Part shown: in pieces, positions 54,898-64,000 of the stretch
Layout of the letters: the number at the start of each line of letters is the position of its first letter
Position numbering within the stretch: the stretch's first letter is position 1
Assembly (NCBI GenBank): GCA_034406715.1
Contig: CP137864.1
Span: 1,984,001 to 2,048,000 of the forward strand
DNA from: Rhodotorula mucilaginosa
Lineage: Eukaryota; Basidiomycota; Microbotryomycetes; Sporidiobolales; Sporidiobolaceae
DNA length: 64,000 nucleotides
Direction: 5' to 3'
Notes under the pieces: generated by a model
The model's database searches: none
Seen by the model: only the letters and a program-made list of their open reading frames with translations
Told to the model about the DNA's origin: nothing
Program-made: the position numbers and the translations under genes

Positions 54898-57800
54898 CTA
54901 TACGTCTCGCTTCAGGAGGTCCAAGTATCCCCACATGTCTTCGTTCAGCACCTTGTTCACCTCGTCCTGCTCGTGCTCGGAAAGCTCGGCTTCGTCTTCG
55001 AGGTTGGCAAAGCTGCGACGCCGCGCGAGGACCGCGCCGTCTTGATCGCTCGCCTGATCTTCGAGGCTGCCCGGTTCGTCGATCGCTTGCGTGAGCAGCG
55101 CGGCTTGCGAGAAGGGTTCACCCGCCAGGGCGGCACCGAAGTCGCCGTAAGAAGACGCACCGACATCGGCATCGTTCCCTTCGGACAACTCGTCGAATTC
55201 GTCGTCGACCAGCTCGCCCTCGCTCGCCTTTTCTTCCGCGATGCGGCGTCGCTCTGCTGCCTCCGACTCGACCGGGGTCTTGATGCGCAGCGCCTCAGCT
55301 TGATCGGCATCGTCCGCGGCGGCGATCGCGTCCTCCTTCTCCGGCGCCTGTTCCAGGCCGGAGGCGACCTCATTGGGAACGTCACGCGTGTTGCCTGAAT
55401 CCGACGACGAAACAGCAACGGCGACCTCCGCTGCAACAGCGCTCACGCCCGCCCCGGGAGCCGGCATAGAAGACGCCTTTAGAGCAGATTGCCGAGATTC
55501 CTCCATCGCGTCAAATTGCTGCACGACCTCTTCGACACTCAAGCTCGTTCGCAGGGCCGAATCGAGGTCGTCGTCCGAAGCGATTCCGTCTGTCTCTGTC
55601 GCGGCCGTCGATTCCGCGACTGCTGCAGGCTCGTGTTTTTCGGGCGCGGCGGGTCCAGCGACTGTCGGCTTGTCGATACTGGGCTGCGACCGCTCCTTGC
55701 TCGTAATTTTAGGTGAGTCTTGACTCGCCCTCGGCGGCAAGGACGATGCTCGCACTCGGCCGGAAACGCTCGGGTCGGAGCGGTACTCGAGTGGCGGTTC
55801 AGAGTATTCCCGCTTAAACTGACGATGCTGGGAAGCAAGCGAAGCAAAGTCGAACGTTGTCTTTCCCGAGGCCGACTCGTCGACGAGGGGGGTCGGCCTT
55901 GTGGCCTGCGAGCTCTTGGTCTCGTCTGTCGAAGCTGTGCGACCACTCGACCCCGTGCCGCTGGAGTCCTTCAAGGTCGATTCGACGTGATCGCTCGAAG
56001 GCCGGGCCAGGAAGCGGCTGCGCAGCGCACTCGGAATCGGGACCGGCGTGCCAACGACGTTCGTTTGTGCAGCGGGGGGAGGATCCATCGTCACGTTTCC
56101 ATCTTCTGCGACCGTGGCCGTCGTCGACCCAGTGAAGCCCGGTTGCGGAAAGATGACGCTGGTGGCACGGTCGCGGCGCACCTGCGCGGCCGACGGGAAC
56201 GACGCGTCCCCCTCCTTGCTGGAGCTTTGCGTCGACGCTTGTTCCTGCGAGTCGCGCACGACGCTGTCGGAACTTTGAGTAGAGGGATCCTGCGACGCTG
56301 TTGTGGCGGAATGGTCGGTCGAGGAGGTCGGGGTGGCATCGACGACGGTTTCGACAGAGACCACGGCGGCGGCTACTCCCGCTTCCGGCTCGGCTGTGGC
56401 GGGAACGAGGCCTTGGGACGGAGCGGCTCGAAATCTCGACTTGCTGTCACCTTTTGTCGGAGACTCGCGGCTGCCGGCCGTCGGAGGTGGCATCAGAATC
56501 GCGCTGCTCGTCGGCCCGAGTGATGTGGCCGACTTCTCGGCTTTTTCAGCTGGTTCGGCCGTCGGTGCATCGCAATCCATGGCTGAGGCATCGTCGACAT
56601 CGTTCCGAAATCCGCCTCGAGGCTCGAGGGTCGATGCATTTGCGGCAGAGTTTGGGGACGAAGATTCGGCGATGACGACCGCCGGCGAGTCCATCGCCGC
56701 CGAAGCAGCCGGCTGCACGGGCGGCGTAGCTGCTCGACCAGCGGACGTCACGTTCGCGAGGTTCCCATCGCTGCTCGCGTGCCTCCTTTCGCGCTCGAGT
56801 CGTTGTTGTTGTTCCGCAGCGCCCGCTTGAAGAAGAGAGAAGATTTGCCGACTGTCGACCGTCGAGGGGGGCAGCCCCTGGTTGACGTACGAGCTCGACG
56901 CCATCGTGCGCGCGAGTGTGGCGAGAGGCGGTGCTGCGGGTCGAGCGAGCGGAGGAGATCGAGTTCGCGGGCGAGGCGAGGTCCGCTCGACTGGTGCGGC
57001 GGTGGCGGGTGGTCTCGGTGCCGGACTCGTCGTCTTTGAAAGCGGTGCTTCGGGAGGCGGCGAGGTCTGAACGCTACTGTCGCGGAATTGAGGACGCGCC
57101 GGAGCCGGGGAGGAGGTGACCGGGGCTTCTCGTTTCGGTTGCGGTTCGCCTGGGGCCGATTCGGTCGGGACGTCGCGCAATGGCACCGGCTTCGGATCGG
57201 TCTGTTGACGGTCGGAATGTGTCTCGTCGTCGTCCATCTTGAACCTCTTCGCTTCCGGCGCTTCAGTCACGACGAGTTCATCGGCGGAAGGACTCCGTTC
57301 GTGCTTCCTCAAGTTTTGCGGTGGCGCCGACTCGACCTGCTGACTGGTCATTTTCTGACGACGAGGCGTAGGAGCGGATACGATCTCAATGCCGTCCGAG
57401 CTGGGATCGGGAGTCGGCAGCGAGTCTTGCGAGTTTCCCTGCGGTTGCGATTGCGAGCGGGTGCGGGAGGGTCCAGCTTGAGGCGTGGAGACCGCGGCGG
57501 CGGCGGCAGCGGCGGCTGACTCTGGCTCGGCGGCGGCGGCGGCGGGCACCGGGGCCGGCCAGATAACGCCGCTGATGAAGGGTCGGCACTGCAAGATCGT
57601 TGTCAGCTTCTGTGCGAGTTTGGTCGAGCCGAGCGAAGGGAGGCAAACCTTGAGGCAGATTGCGTCGATCCTGCGCAATTGTCGATACTCGCACGCCGCC
57701 CAGTCGACCGTCATCTTGACCAGCAACTCCTCTTCAGGCTCGACGAGGTGCTTGAAGCGCTTCGGCGGCCAAGTGACTTTCCTCTTCTCGCCGGTCCGCC

Positions 57801-58341
57801 TCGTGTGTTCCCGCACGGCGTCGACTTTTTGGAGATGCTGTTCGTACAAGCGAGCGAAAGTCTGCACGTGCTTGAGGGCTGCCTCTGGCTCGTGCTTCAT
57901 GACGTCGTGGAGTTTGGCTTGCGGCGAGGTGAAGTACGTCTCGAGAGCCTGGCGAGCGGCCGAGTAATCCTGCTGGCGGAGGAGTCGCTCGACGAGCTGC
58001 AAACGGTGGGAAGGTTCGTCAGCGCGAGTGCGCCTCTCGCACTGATGTGCTTTGTAACTTGCCAATCTCCTCCAGCTCAAGTCTATGGCGCAGAAGCGAA
58101 GGGTCCCCTCGTCGTGGTTCTGGTCATGGACGAGCGATCCGAGCCACGCGAGCTCGCGCGCGTCGAGGGCCAGAGCGCGGTTGTCTTCCTCGAGGATCGC
58201 GCACGCTACTTTGTGAGCCCACACGCGGCGCAGTTCCCACTGCGCGAGTGCCGAGACGATGCGGGCGGGGTCGCGGCGAGTGAGCGCCCTCTCGAGTCCG
58301 CCCACGCCCGGCAAGATGGGCAAGGAGCCGCCTTCAGCCAT
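54898..58341 (-). CDS. Large unrecognised disordered protein with an N-terminal helical region; probable GC-AG intron
   Basis: The frame is open from ATG 58341 to stop 54898 (1147 residues). I favour a 66-nt intron at 57997..58062 with a GC donor (TTG|GCAAGT), a cgctgac branch region and tttgcag acceptor; removing it gives 1125 residues in the same frame. The first 250 or so residues look helical and globular (RIVSALAQWELRRVWAHKVA, VERLLRQQDYSAARQALETY, TVDWAACEYRQLRRIDAICL). The rest is Ser/Ala/Glu/Pro-rich with a poly-Ala run, and ends with an acidic block (DDEFDELSEGNDADVGASSY) and a helix before the stop (NKVLNEDMWGYLDLLKRDV). I do not recognise a family. The 5' end is 178 bp from NAA40, divergent. 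Confidence 0.7.
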   Translation of the reverse strand: MAEGGSLPILPGVGGLERALTRRDPARIVSALAQWELRRVWAHKVACAILEEDNRALALDARELAWLGSLVHDQNHDEGTLRFCAIDLSWRRLASYKAHQCERRTRADEPSHRLQLVERLLRQQDYSAARQALETYFTSPQAKLHDVMKHEPEAALKHVQTFARLYEQHLQKVDAVREHTRRTGEKRKVTWPPKRFKHLVEPEEELLVKMTVDWAACEYRQLRRIDAICLKVCLPSLGSTKLAQKLTTILQCRPFISGVIWPAPVPAAAAAEPESAAAAAAAAVSTPQAGPSRTRSQSQPQGNSQDSLPTPDPSSDGIEIVSAPTPRRQKMTSQQVESAPPQNLRKHERSPSADELVVTEAPEAKRFKMDDDETHSDRQQTDPKPVPLRDVPTESAPGEPQPKREAPVTSSPAPARPQFRDSSVQTSPPPEAPLSKTTSPAPRPPATAAPVERTSPRPRTRSPPLARPAAPPLATLARTMASSSYVNQGLPPSTVDSRQIFSLLQAGAAEQQQRLERERRHASSDGNLANVTSAGRAATPPVQPAASAAMDSPAVVIAESSSPNSAANASTLEPRGGFRNDVDDASAMDCDAPTAEPAEKAEKSATSLGPTSSAILMPPPTAGSRESPTKGDSKSRFRAAPSQGLVPATAEPEAGVAAAVVSVETVVDATPTSSTDHSATTASQDPSTQSSDSVVRDSQEQASTQSSSKEGDASFPSAAQVRRDRATSVIFPQPGFTGSTTATVAEDGNVTMDPPPAAQTNVVGTPVPIPSALRSRFLARPSSDHVESTLKDSSGTGSSGRTASTDETKSSQATRPTPLVDESASGKTTFDFASLASQHRQFKREYSEPPLEYRSDPSVSGRVRASSLPPRASQDSPKITSKERSQPSIDKPTVAGPAAPEKHEPAAVAESTAATETDGIASDDDLDSALRTSLSVEEVVQQFDAMEESRQSALKASSMPAPGAGVSAVAAEVAVAVSSSDSGNTRDVPNEVASGLEQAPEKEDAIAAADDADQAEALRIKTPVESEAAERRRIAEEKASEGELVDDEFDELSEGNDADVGASSYGDFGAALAGEPFSQAALLTQAIDEPGSLEDQASDQDGAVLARRRSFANLEDEAELSEHEQDEVNKVLNEDMWGYLDLLKRDV

Positions 58342-58519
58342 CTGTGGCTCTGCTCAGCGGATCCGCTCCTCCCTCGTAGCTCCCGATAAACGTCCGCGAG
58401 TGAGAGGAATGGGCAGGTGAAAGAGGGCACGATTTCGAAGTTGACATCTGGTACATCTCGCTCAATAGCGCGTCAGTCGCGTGTATAGAACGTCGGTATC
58501 ACACTCTAGACTATACGCC

Positions 58520-59632
58520 ATGTCAGGACGCGCTCATCTCGCCGTCAAAGTCGCTAGTGAGGTGAGCCCACTCCTCCCCGATGACGGAAACGAGCCGAGA
58601 CTGATGATCGCGAACCCTCTGCAGGCACGGGCCGAGGCTCTGGCGGACAAATTGAGGACCGCGTACAAGGACGCAAAGGGCAAAGGGAGGCAGGTCCACG
58701 TCCCGTGGCGGCAAGAGACGTGCGTTGTCGTGGTTGATTCTCCCACGAAGCACCCTCTTTTTGCTCACCCCTTGAGCACGACAGAGCCGTGATCGATGTG
58801 TATCGAAATGCGCAGCTGTCCGAGAAGGAACGCGAAGGGATCTGGACGCTGTTCGAAACCAACATGCGGTCGCTGTGCGTTTGAGGGAACTCCCCCCTTT
58901 TCTTCTGCGTTGCTGCTGCAGGCTCACTCCGCTCTCCTTTGCCCGCCGCCAGATACGAGCGATCAACAGAAGGATATGACCCGGAGGAGAAGCGCGCCGA
59001 GCTGTTTCATCCCGAGGCGCGGTTCCTCCTCTTGCGGAGAGCGGGAGATCAGACGACGGAACCGCCACTCGGCTACTGCATCTTCAGGTTCGACACGGAG
59101 GAGACGGAAGCGGACGAAGGTGAAGATGATCTCTGTGATGTCGCGTATTGGTGAGTACAAACAGTATATCCGAAGTGAGGAGGAGGAGAAGGAGGAGAGA
59201 TCCTTAGCCATTCATTGCTGAACATTTACGCCCGTCCCGCAGCTATGAACTGCAAATCGAGTCGAGTCACCAAAAGCAGGGAGTTGGTCGAGTCCTGATG
59301 GATGCGCTCGAGCGACTAGCACGCGCTTACAAGATGGACAAGACCATGTTGACCGCTTTCAAAAGTAAACGCCTTCCTTCCGGAGGCTCGTCCAGGTCGC
59401 GCACTTATTGACTCGCCGCCTTACAGACAACACGGACGCGATCGCTTTCTACCGGCGTATCGGGTGCGTCGCTGGGTTTCGAAAGACGGAGAGCCTATGG
59501 TCCCTCGCACAGACACGCAAACTGACATCTGCGCTTCGCCACTGCTGCAGGTTTGCCACTGATGACGTTGATCCGAGCGAGTACGGGATCGACGACGTAG
59601 ACTATATCATATTGAGCAAGCTCTGCAATTAG
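58520..59632 (+). CDS. NAA40: N-alpha-acetyltransferase 40 (NatD, histone H4/H2A)
   Basis: Exons 58520..58561, 58625..58719, 58785..58874, 58953..59150, 59243..59364, 59427..59463 and 59551..59632 give 221 residues. The GNAT fold is shown by REGIWTLFETNMRSLYERST, then RFLLLRRAG, PLGYCIFRFDTEE, YELQIESSHQKQGVGRVLMD with the acetyl-CoA Q-x-x-G-x-G loop, KTMLTAFKNNTDAIAFYRRI and a closing YIILSKLCN. This matches Naa40, which acetylates the N-terminal serine of histones H4 and H2A. Intron 1 (63 nt) is open in frame, so it could be retained, but its GTGAGC donor, ctgatg branch region and tgcag acceptor are good. Confidence 0.94.
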
Positions 59633-59934
59633 CTATGCCTATCTCGGCGTGTACCGAGATCTGGTCTCGAGTTGCCCCTCCAGCAGTCGCGGCTCGACGA
59701 GAGATTCCAGCTTCCGCTCCACTCGCCACTCTCGGGCGAATCGTGGGCGTCTGGTGTCTCTCGCTGTTTGTCTCTGTGTGTGTGTACTTGTCGATACGCC
59801 CGTGCCCCCCTTTTGCCTCTCTCGTTCGGTGAGTCGGTCAAATGTTTCCACCGCGTTCGCAGTGACGCGCTCACTCTGTGGCTCGCACACGGGCCCGGCT
59901 GACGCGTTCGACGGTGTGCAGATACTCCTGAACC
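59633..59934. other. Intergenic between NAA40 and the RGG gene
   Basis: This 302-bp plus-strand spacer includes pyrimidine-rich and tgtgtgtg-type short runs (about 59769-59782). It should hold the promoter of the RGG gene. No other feature seen. Confidence 0.5.
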
Positions 59935-62766
59935 ATGTCTGTCCGCCCTGCCGCCCTCGATCTCCAGCGGGAGCGCGTCGAGCAGTCGAGTGCACCGCCT
60001 GCGTTCTCCACTCCTCCGCAACTCGCTCGCAACGACGCCAACGCGCCGAGTCAGGCGCGCAAACGCACCGCGCACAAGCCACGTCGCGCCGTCGTGAGGC
60101 GCCGCGGCGCTCGCGTCGATTCCGAATCCGAGCAAGACGACCTCGATCCTCAGCGCGCCAATGTCAAGTCACGCGATTCCGACTCCGATTCGGATGACCT
60201 GGAGCTGCCCTCTTCGGACGACGAAGACTCGGAGGAGGACGACGACGGTGTTGCGGAACCGAAAACGCCCGCCACCGCCTCTGTCGAACAGCTTCCTCAG
60301 TCTCTCGATACTGCGACGACGCCTCCTCGTCAGCCGGCCAAGTCGCGCAAAGCCGTCCTCGCAGGTCAGGTTCTGCACCCGAGTTGGTCCGACATGCCCG
60401 CGCCGGGAGAAGACGGCGACACGTCGTTGCCGACGCTCGACTTTTCAAACCTCTCGCTCGACGTCGTGCAGCACCTGCCTTCGCCCCCGCCCCGTTCTCG
60501 GCCCCTCCCAGTCGCGTCGACATCGAAAGTGGCGGCACTGTCTTCCGCACCTGTGTCGCAACCGCAGGCGTCCACGGCCGCGTCGGCGGTGCAGCCGGGC
60601 GGACTCTCCAAGAAGCAGCTGCAGGAGCAGAAGCGGCAGGCAAAGCTCGCCGTCCTCAAGCAGAAAGACCCCGAGGCAGCTGAGCGGATCGAGAAGGAAC
60701 ATCAGGAGCGAGCGGCTGCGAAGCGTCTCGCCAAGAAGGAGCGCTTGAAGGAGAAGAAGCGTGAACGCAAAGCGCTCGAGCAGGCTACCAAGGATGCGTC
60801 GGCCCAGCACGCACCACCGCAACTCGAGCAAGACGCCGCCGTTCCTGCAGCACCGCCTTCAGCTTCGAATGACAAGCCCGCGCGGCCAGCAAAGAGCGCG
60901 AGGCCCGTCGTTCCCTCCCGTCCTTCTCGCACGGCAGTCGCCCTCGGCCTGCTCGGACCCGAGTCGCCGCCGCCGGCCGCTGCGTCTTCCGAACGGCCTG
61001 CACCCGCGCTTCCCCCCTCCGCCTCGGCTACGACGCCCATCGTGCCCGCCGCGACGCGACAGCCTGCGTTCCTGCCTCGCGATTCCGAAGGTCGGCCCAT
61101 CGTGCAGAGCCTGCCTCCGACGCGGCCGCGTGCGCATCACCAAACGGACGACGACCACGCCGCTTCGCAATGGGTTCGGGGTCGTGGTGGCGCGCCGCGC
61201 GGCTTTGGCAGCTACCGCGGCGGCCGCGGTGCCGCTCGGTTCGCTCAACAACAAGATCGAGACGAGGTTTCGGCTCACCCGGACGCGGCCGAGGAGGATC
61301 GCGGCTTCCATGGACGTGGACGTGGACGCGGGCGTGGTGCGCTTGCGCGCGGAGGTGGCTTTGCCGGGCGTGGTGGACGCGGCGTCGTCGCCACCGGTCC
61401 GCCTGGGTCGATCAACCCTCGCTACGCCCACTTGCCCTTCCATCCTCTGCACCGCTTCCCGTCCCCGTCTCCTGCTGCTCCCAAATCGGCATCGCCGGCA
61501 CCATCGAATCGGTCGATCGATCAGGCTTCGAATTTCGGTCCCGAGGTGACGACTGCGAGTCCCGACGAGCGGTTGTTCGAAACCGAGGCCGAAACGTCCG
61601 CCGCCACGCAGGAAAAGCCCACAGGTGTCGTCAAGTTGCCCGCCAACGGTGCTGCGCAAATTATGATGACTGTCAAGGGAGCGGCGGCGGCTCAAGCTGC
61701 GCGGGACCACGGCGCCTCGAAGGAGAACCGGCCGCCGCCCGCCGAGACTGCCGATGCTGCCGCCGCGAATGGAGCGGAGCCGCACAAGCTCTCTGACCCG
61801 GGCATTCTCTACGCGTCGGCGCCTCGCCGGCCGACAGAGCAGGAGGCGGCAGACTCGTCGGTGGCAACGTCGTCAGAGGCTCCTCGCGAGCCGCTTTCGC
61901 TGCTGCACCAGGTTCCGCCTCACTTGCAGGCTTCGGCCGGCCCTCCCGTTGTCGAACAAGACACGCCCGTCTACTACCAGCAGCAGCAGCCGTACTCGGG
62001 TCCGTACTGGTCGTCCGAAGCGCCCGAGCCGTACCCGATCTCGACGCCTTCGCCTGCTCCTGCCTCGGATCAACAGCAGTTCAGCGTGCCGCTCGCCCAC
62101 CCTGCCCCGTCTTCGGCCTACTTTGTCCCGCCTCGCCCGAACAAGCGCGTCGAGATCAAGAACCCGTCTTCGCGGGATGGGCAATCGCCTGCGCCTTTGA
62201 CTGCGACGAAATCGGCCCCGCCGGCGCCGGTCGACGCTCTCGAAGCTGCGCGCGAGATCCGCGATGCCCAGATCTTGCAGCAGCAAGAACACCAGCGGCA
62301 AACCGAAGCGTCCTACATGTACGCCATGAACTACGGCTTCCAGCAGCAGCAGCAGCAGCAGCAGCAGGCTCCGGCACCGCCTACCCGGCCCCCGTTCCCT
62401 TCGTCGCCGACCTTTACGCGCGACGGCTTCCCGATCGCGGCTAATGCGCCTTTACCGCCCCCGTCAGTCGATCACCAGCAGGCCGTCCTGCAGCCTGTCC
62501 ACGCTCCTCAAATGTACAACCCCTACCCTCCCACGCATGCCATGGCTCAGCCGCCGCCGCCGCCTACGACGACGACCTACGAGCTCGTCGCTCCATACCC
62601 ATCGCACTATCCTGCCGCGGCGGCCTACTACGCCCCGCAACAGCAACCCATGTATCAGCCTACCCTTTCTCCGCCTGTCGGTCTGCCCGCCGGTTACTAC
62701 GGTGGCATGTACGGCGCTCGGCCGGTCGTGTTCGAGGAGCAGCAGCCGCAGTGGACCGGCTACTGA
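59935..62766 (+). CDS. Intronless RGG-motif, low-complexity protein, probably RNA-binding
   Basis: A single open exon of 943 residues. The N-terminal quarter is acidic (SDSDSDDLELPSSDDEDSEE). A Lys/Glu/Arg-rich stretch at about 225-285 (KKQLQEQKRQAKLAVLKQK, KERLKEKKRERKALEQ) should form a long helix. At about 415-485 there is an Arg-Gly box (RGRGGAPRGFGSYRGGRG and GRGRGRGRGALARGG), typical of RNA-binding proteins methylated on arginine. The last third is Pro/Gln/Tyr-rich and prion-like, with a poly-Gln run. I see no folded RNA-binding domain. Layout resembles mRNP or stress-granule proteins such as Btz- or Scd6-like factors, but no diagnostic motif of those families is clear. Confidence 0.8.
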   Translation: MSVRPAALDLQRERVEQSSAPPAFSTPPQLARNDANAPSQARKRTAHKPRRAVVRRRGARVDSESEQDDLDPQRANVKSRDSDSDSDDLELPSSDDEDSEEDDDGVAEPKTPATASVEQLPQSLDTATTPPRQPAKSRKAVLAGQVLHPSWSDMPAPGEDGDTSLPTLDFSNLSLDVVQHLPSPPPRSRPLPVASTSKVAALSSAPVSQPQASTAASAVQPGGLSKKQLQEQKRQAKLAVLKQKDPEAAERIEKEHQERAAAKRLAKKERLKEKKRERKALEQATKDASAQHAPPQLEQDAAVPAAPPSASNDKPARPAKSARPVVPSRPSRTAVALGLLGPESPPPAAASSERPAPALPPSASATTPIVPAATRQPAFLPRDSEGRPIVQSLPPTRPRAHHQTDDDHAASQWVRGRGGAPRGFGSYRGGRGAARFAQQQDRDEVSAHPDAAEEDRGFHGRGRGRGRGALARGGGFAGRGGRGVVATGPPGSINPRYAHLPFHPLHRFPSPSPAAPKSASPAPSNRSIDQASNFGPEVTTASPDERLFETEAETSAATQEKPTGVVKLPANGAAQIMMTVKGAAAAQAARDHGASKENRPPPAETADAAAANGAEPHKLSDPGILYASAPRRPTEQEAADSSVATSSEAPREPLSLLHQVPPHLQASAGPPVVEQDTPVYYQQQQPYSGPYWSSEAPEPYPISTPSPAPASDQQQFSVPLAHPAPSSAYFVPPRPNKRVEIKNPSSRDGQSPAPLTATKSAPPAPVDALEAAREIRDAQILQQQEHQRQTEASYMYAMNYGFQQQQQQQQQAPAPPTRPPFPSSPTFTRDGFPIAANAPLPPPSVDHQQAVLQPVHAPQMYNPYPPTHAMAQPPPPPTTTTYELVAPYPSHYPAAAAYYAPQQQPMYQPTLSPPVGLPAGYYGGMYGARPVVFEEQQPQWTGY
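62341..62367 (+). repeat. CAG trinucleotide repeat (poly-Gln)
   Basis: Nine tandem CAG codons in the prion-like third of the RGG protein, following FQ in a tyrosine-rich context. Pure CAG units are likely to vary in length between strains. Confidence 0.95.
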
Positions 62767-63089
62767 GCCAGCTCTCTGTGTGTCTCTCTCGGCGATATGT
62801 AGTATGCATTCCCTTTCTCTCCTCCCTCCTCCTCGACCTTTACGCGCGCTCTCATACATCATTTTTTTGGGTTTCACACGTCTTCTCATTCTCCCCAGCA
62901 ACCGCAAAACACCCGCAACACGCAAATGAAGTCTCTCTCTCCGAGCGATTGGGCCCCTCTTCTGGTGAGAGAAGCTATTTCTTGTTCTTGATTGCAAGCA
63001 CGAAAACGGGACCGAGACTGTCCCCAAGCTACCTCCACCTCCTCCCCCGCTGTCGAGCCTCGACGTTGCGGCTCTTTCCGCCCGACTCG
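62767..63089. other. Intergenic, convergent RGG gene / SCC1 ends
   Basis: This 323-bp stretch lies between two stop codons and is pyrimidine-rich on the plus strand (ctctctcctccctcctcctcg near 62815). It presumably holds both 3' untranslated regions. Confidence 0.55.
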
Positions 63090-64000
63090 TCACTTCAGCT
63101 CGATGGCGATCTGCGTTACGGGGGCGTCAGTCTGACAAAACGCATGCGACGAACTTCAATTAAGGAAGGTCGCGCACCTCTCCGAACGCGATCGGCTGCT
63201 CGACTTTCACGGCGCCTTTCATCGCCAACCCTAGCAGGTGGTACAGCGCTTGCGCCGCCACCGCCGGGGCCGTCGTTTTCTCAGGAACGATGTTGCTGAA
63301 ATAGAGAGGCTGACCTGCCGGGAGCGAGGCTGCTTGCTTGCGCGCGTAGCCCAGGAACTTGTTGGATTCGTTCTCCGCCAGCGCTGGCTCTTCCATCGCG
63401 AGGCCAGACGCCCGCGGAGACTGAGACGCTCTGACACCGGAGGCGGCTGCTATTGGGCGCCCGAAACAGTCAGCCGGTAACCAAGGTGACCGTGTCGCAA
63501 AGTGGAAACTGACCATCGACTTCATCTTCCAATCCGCCGGCCGATCCTCCGCGACCCGGAGATGGCAGCAAAGACGGCGAACGACTGCGCATCGGGCGTC
63601 TGGTGATCACCATGAGTAAGCAAACTTGCTCAATTCTCCGCACTGAGCCTGAAACGGTCTTGACCTACTCCACTCCAGGTTCGAGCGACACCTTTGAGCC
63701 ACCGCCGCCACTCGAAGCGCCGCCGAAATTTCCGCCGAATGGACCTGCGAGCGAAAGAGTGCGTCAAGACTCTCTGCCGCTCCGGACGACCTTTTCTCGC
63801 TCACCTCCGACATCGCTCGTGGCAGGCTCGGCCGCCCAAGGAACCGCTGACGCGCGATGACTGCCTGAACGACCAGTCGCGCTGGCAGCTCGGCCAAGCT
63901 CCACCTCCTGGAACTGATGAAGCGCACGAGTCAGTGAATCTTCTCCTCGGTGGTAATCTGCTCACTGACCTCGTCGAAGTAAATCTGGTCGAATCCTCCC
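63090..64000 (-). CDS. SCC1: C-terminal part of mitotic cohesin kleisin Scc1/Rad21 (runs off the window end)
   Basis: Exons on the minus strand, 3' part only: beyond 64000..63970, 63913..63805, 63744..63669, 63599..63514, 63449..63178, 63110..63090. The last 90 residues show the kleisin C-terminal winged helix: NESNKFLGYARKQ, PLYFSNIVPEKTTAPAVAA, QALYHLLGLAMKGAVKVEQP and FGEIAIELK at the end, which matches the conserved Rad21/Scc1 pattern that contacts the SMC1 head. The last exon encodes only IAIELK. Upstream residues are Gly/Ser/Arg-rich (RPMRSRSPSLLPS). Scc1 closes the cohesin ring. The N-terminal SMC3-binding part and separase sites lie outside the window or in the disordered part and cannot be judged. 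Rec8 is less likely given the tail. Confidence 0.85.

Noticed and set aside
1-64000. Transposons, LTR elements, virus-like genes, secondary-metabolite clusters or CRISPR arrays
   Set aside because: No reverse transcriptase, integrase, transposase, capsid or polymerase motif, no long terminal or inverted repeats, and gene density with regular introns throughout.

Overview
This window looks like ordinary nuclear DNA of a basidiomycete yeast, most likely a red yeast of the Rhodotorula/Rhodosporidium/Sporobolomyces group (Pucciniomycotina). The evidence is GC-rich, densely packed, intron-rich genes with introns of about 50-110 nt (gtgagt/gtaagt donors, ctgac-like branch points, cag acceptors), a fused GATase-IGPS-PRAI tryptophan gene, a complex I subunit, a urease accessory gene, and many low-complexity Ser/Ala/Pro/Gly-rich proteins. 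I saw no transposon, retroelement, virus-like element, CRISPR array, rRNA or obvious tRNA. All exon boundaries were read by eye from splice signals, reading frame and family motifs; none is supported by RNA data.

Layout. 0-11.5 kb: N-terminus of an unknown protein (-), DPH3 (+), a 45-residue three-exon protein (+), a 1582-residue RA-PH domain protein (-), and a membrane-anchored type-B carboxylesterase (-). 11.6-20.4 kb: a Bsd2/NDFIP-type membrane protein (+), an unknown protein (+), and a tandem pair of related four-span membrane proteins with very His-rich tails (-). 20.9-25.6 kb: complex I 9.5 kDa subunit (+), mitochondrial pyruvate carrier MPC1 (-), eEF1A methyltransferase EFM7 (+), ribosomal protein uL14/RPL23 (-). 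26.7-38.1 kb: a disordered protein with a possible WetA-like tail (+), UBLCP1-type phosphatase (+), a CxCxxC protein (+), Pin1/Ess1 isomerase (-), MED25-like protein (+), EAF3/MRG15 (+). 38.4-49 kb: EMC8/9 (-), ribosome-associated Hsp70 SSB (-), GID4 family (+), an unknown protein (+), UreD (-). 49-64 kb: NIPA Mg2+ transporter (-), trifunctional TRP1 (+), a large disordered protein (-), NAA40 (+), an RGG protein (+), and the C-terminal part of cohesin SCC1/RAD21 (-).

Most genes are independent housekeeping functions. There is a loose theme of cotranslational and ribosome biology (DPH3, EFM7, RPL23, SSB, NAA40, EMC8/9) and of metal handling (Bsd2-like, His-tail pair, NIPA, UreD), but gene order alone does not prove a shared pathway.

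The most interesting item is the adjacent pair at 15.3-20.4 kb. Both genes have the same exon lengths (102, 72 and 71 nt) and phases through the membrane region, then end in quite different, extremely His-rich tails. I do not recognise the family. Other points of note are a start codon split by an intron (EAF3), 7-, 16- and 13-nt exons (TRP1, PIN1), two probable GC-AG introns, and a UBLCP1 whose catalytic DxDx(T/V) motif ends in Cys.
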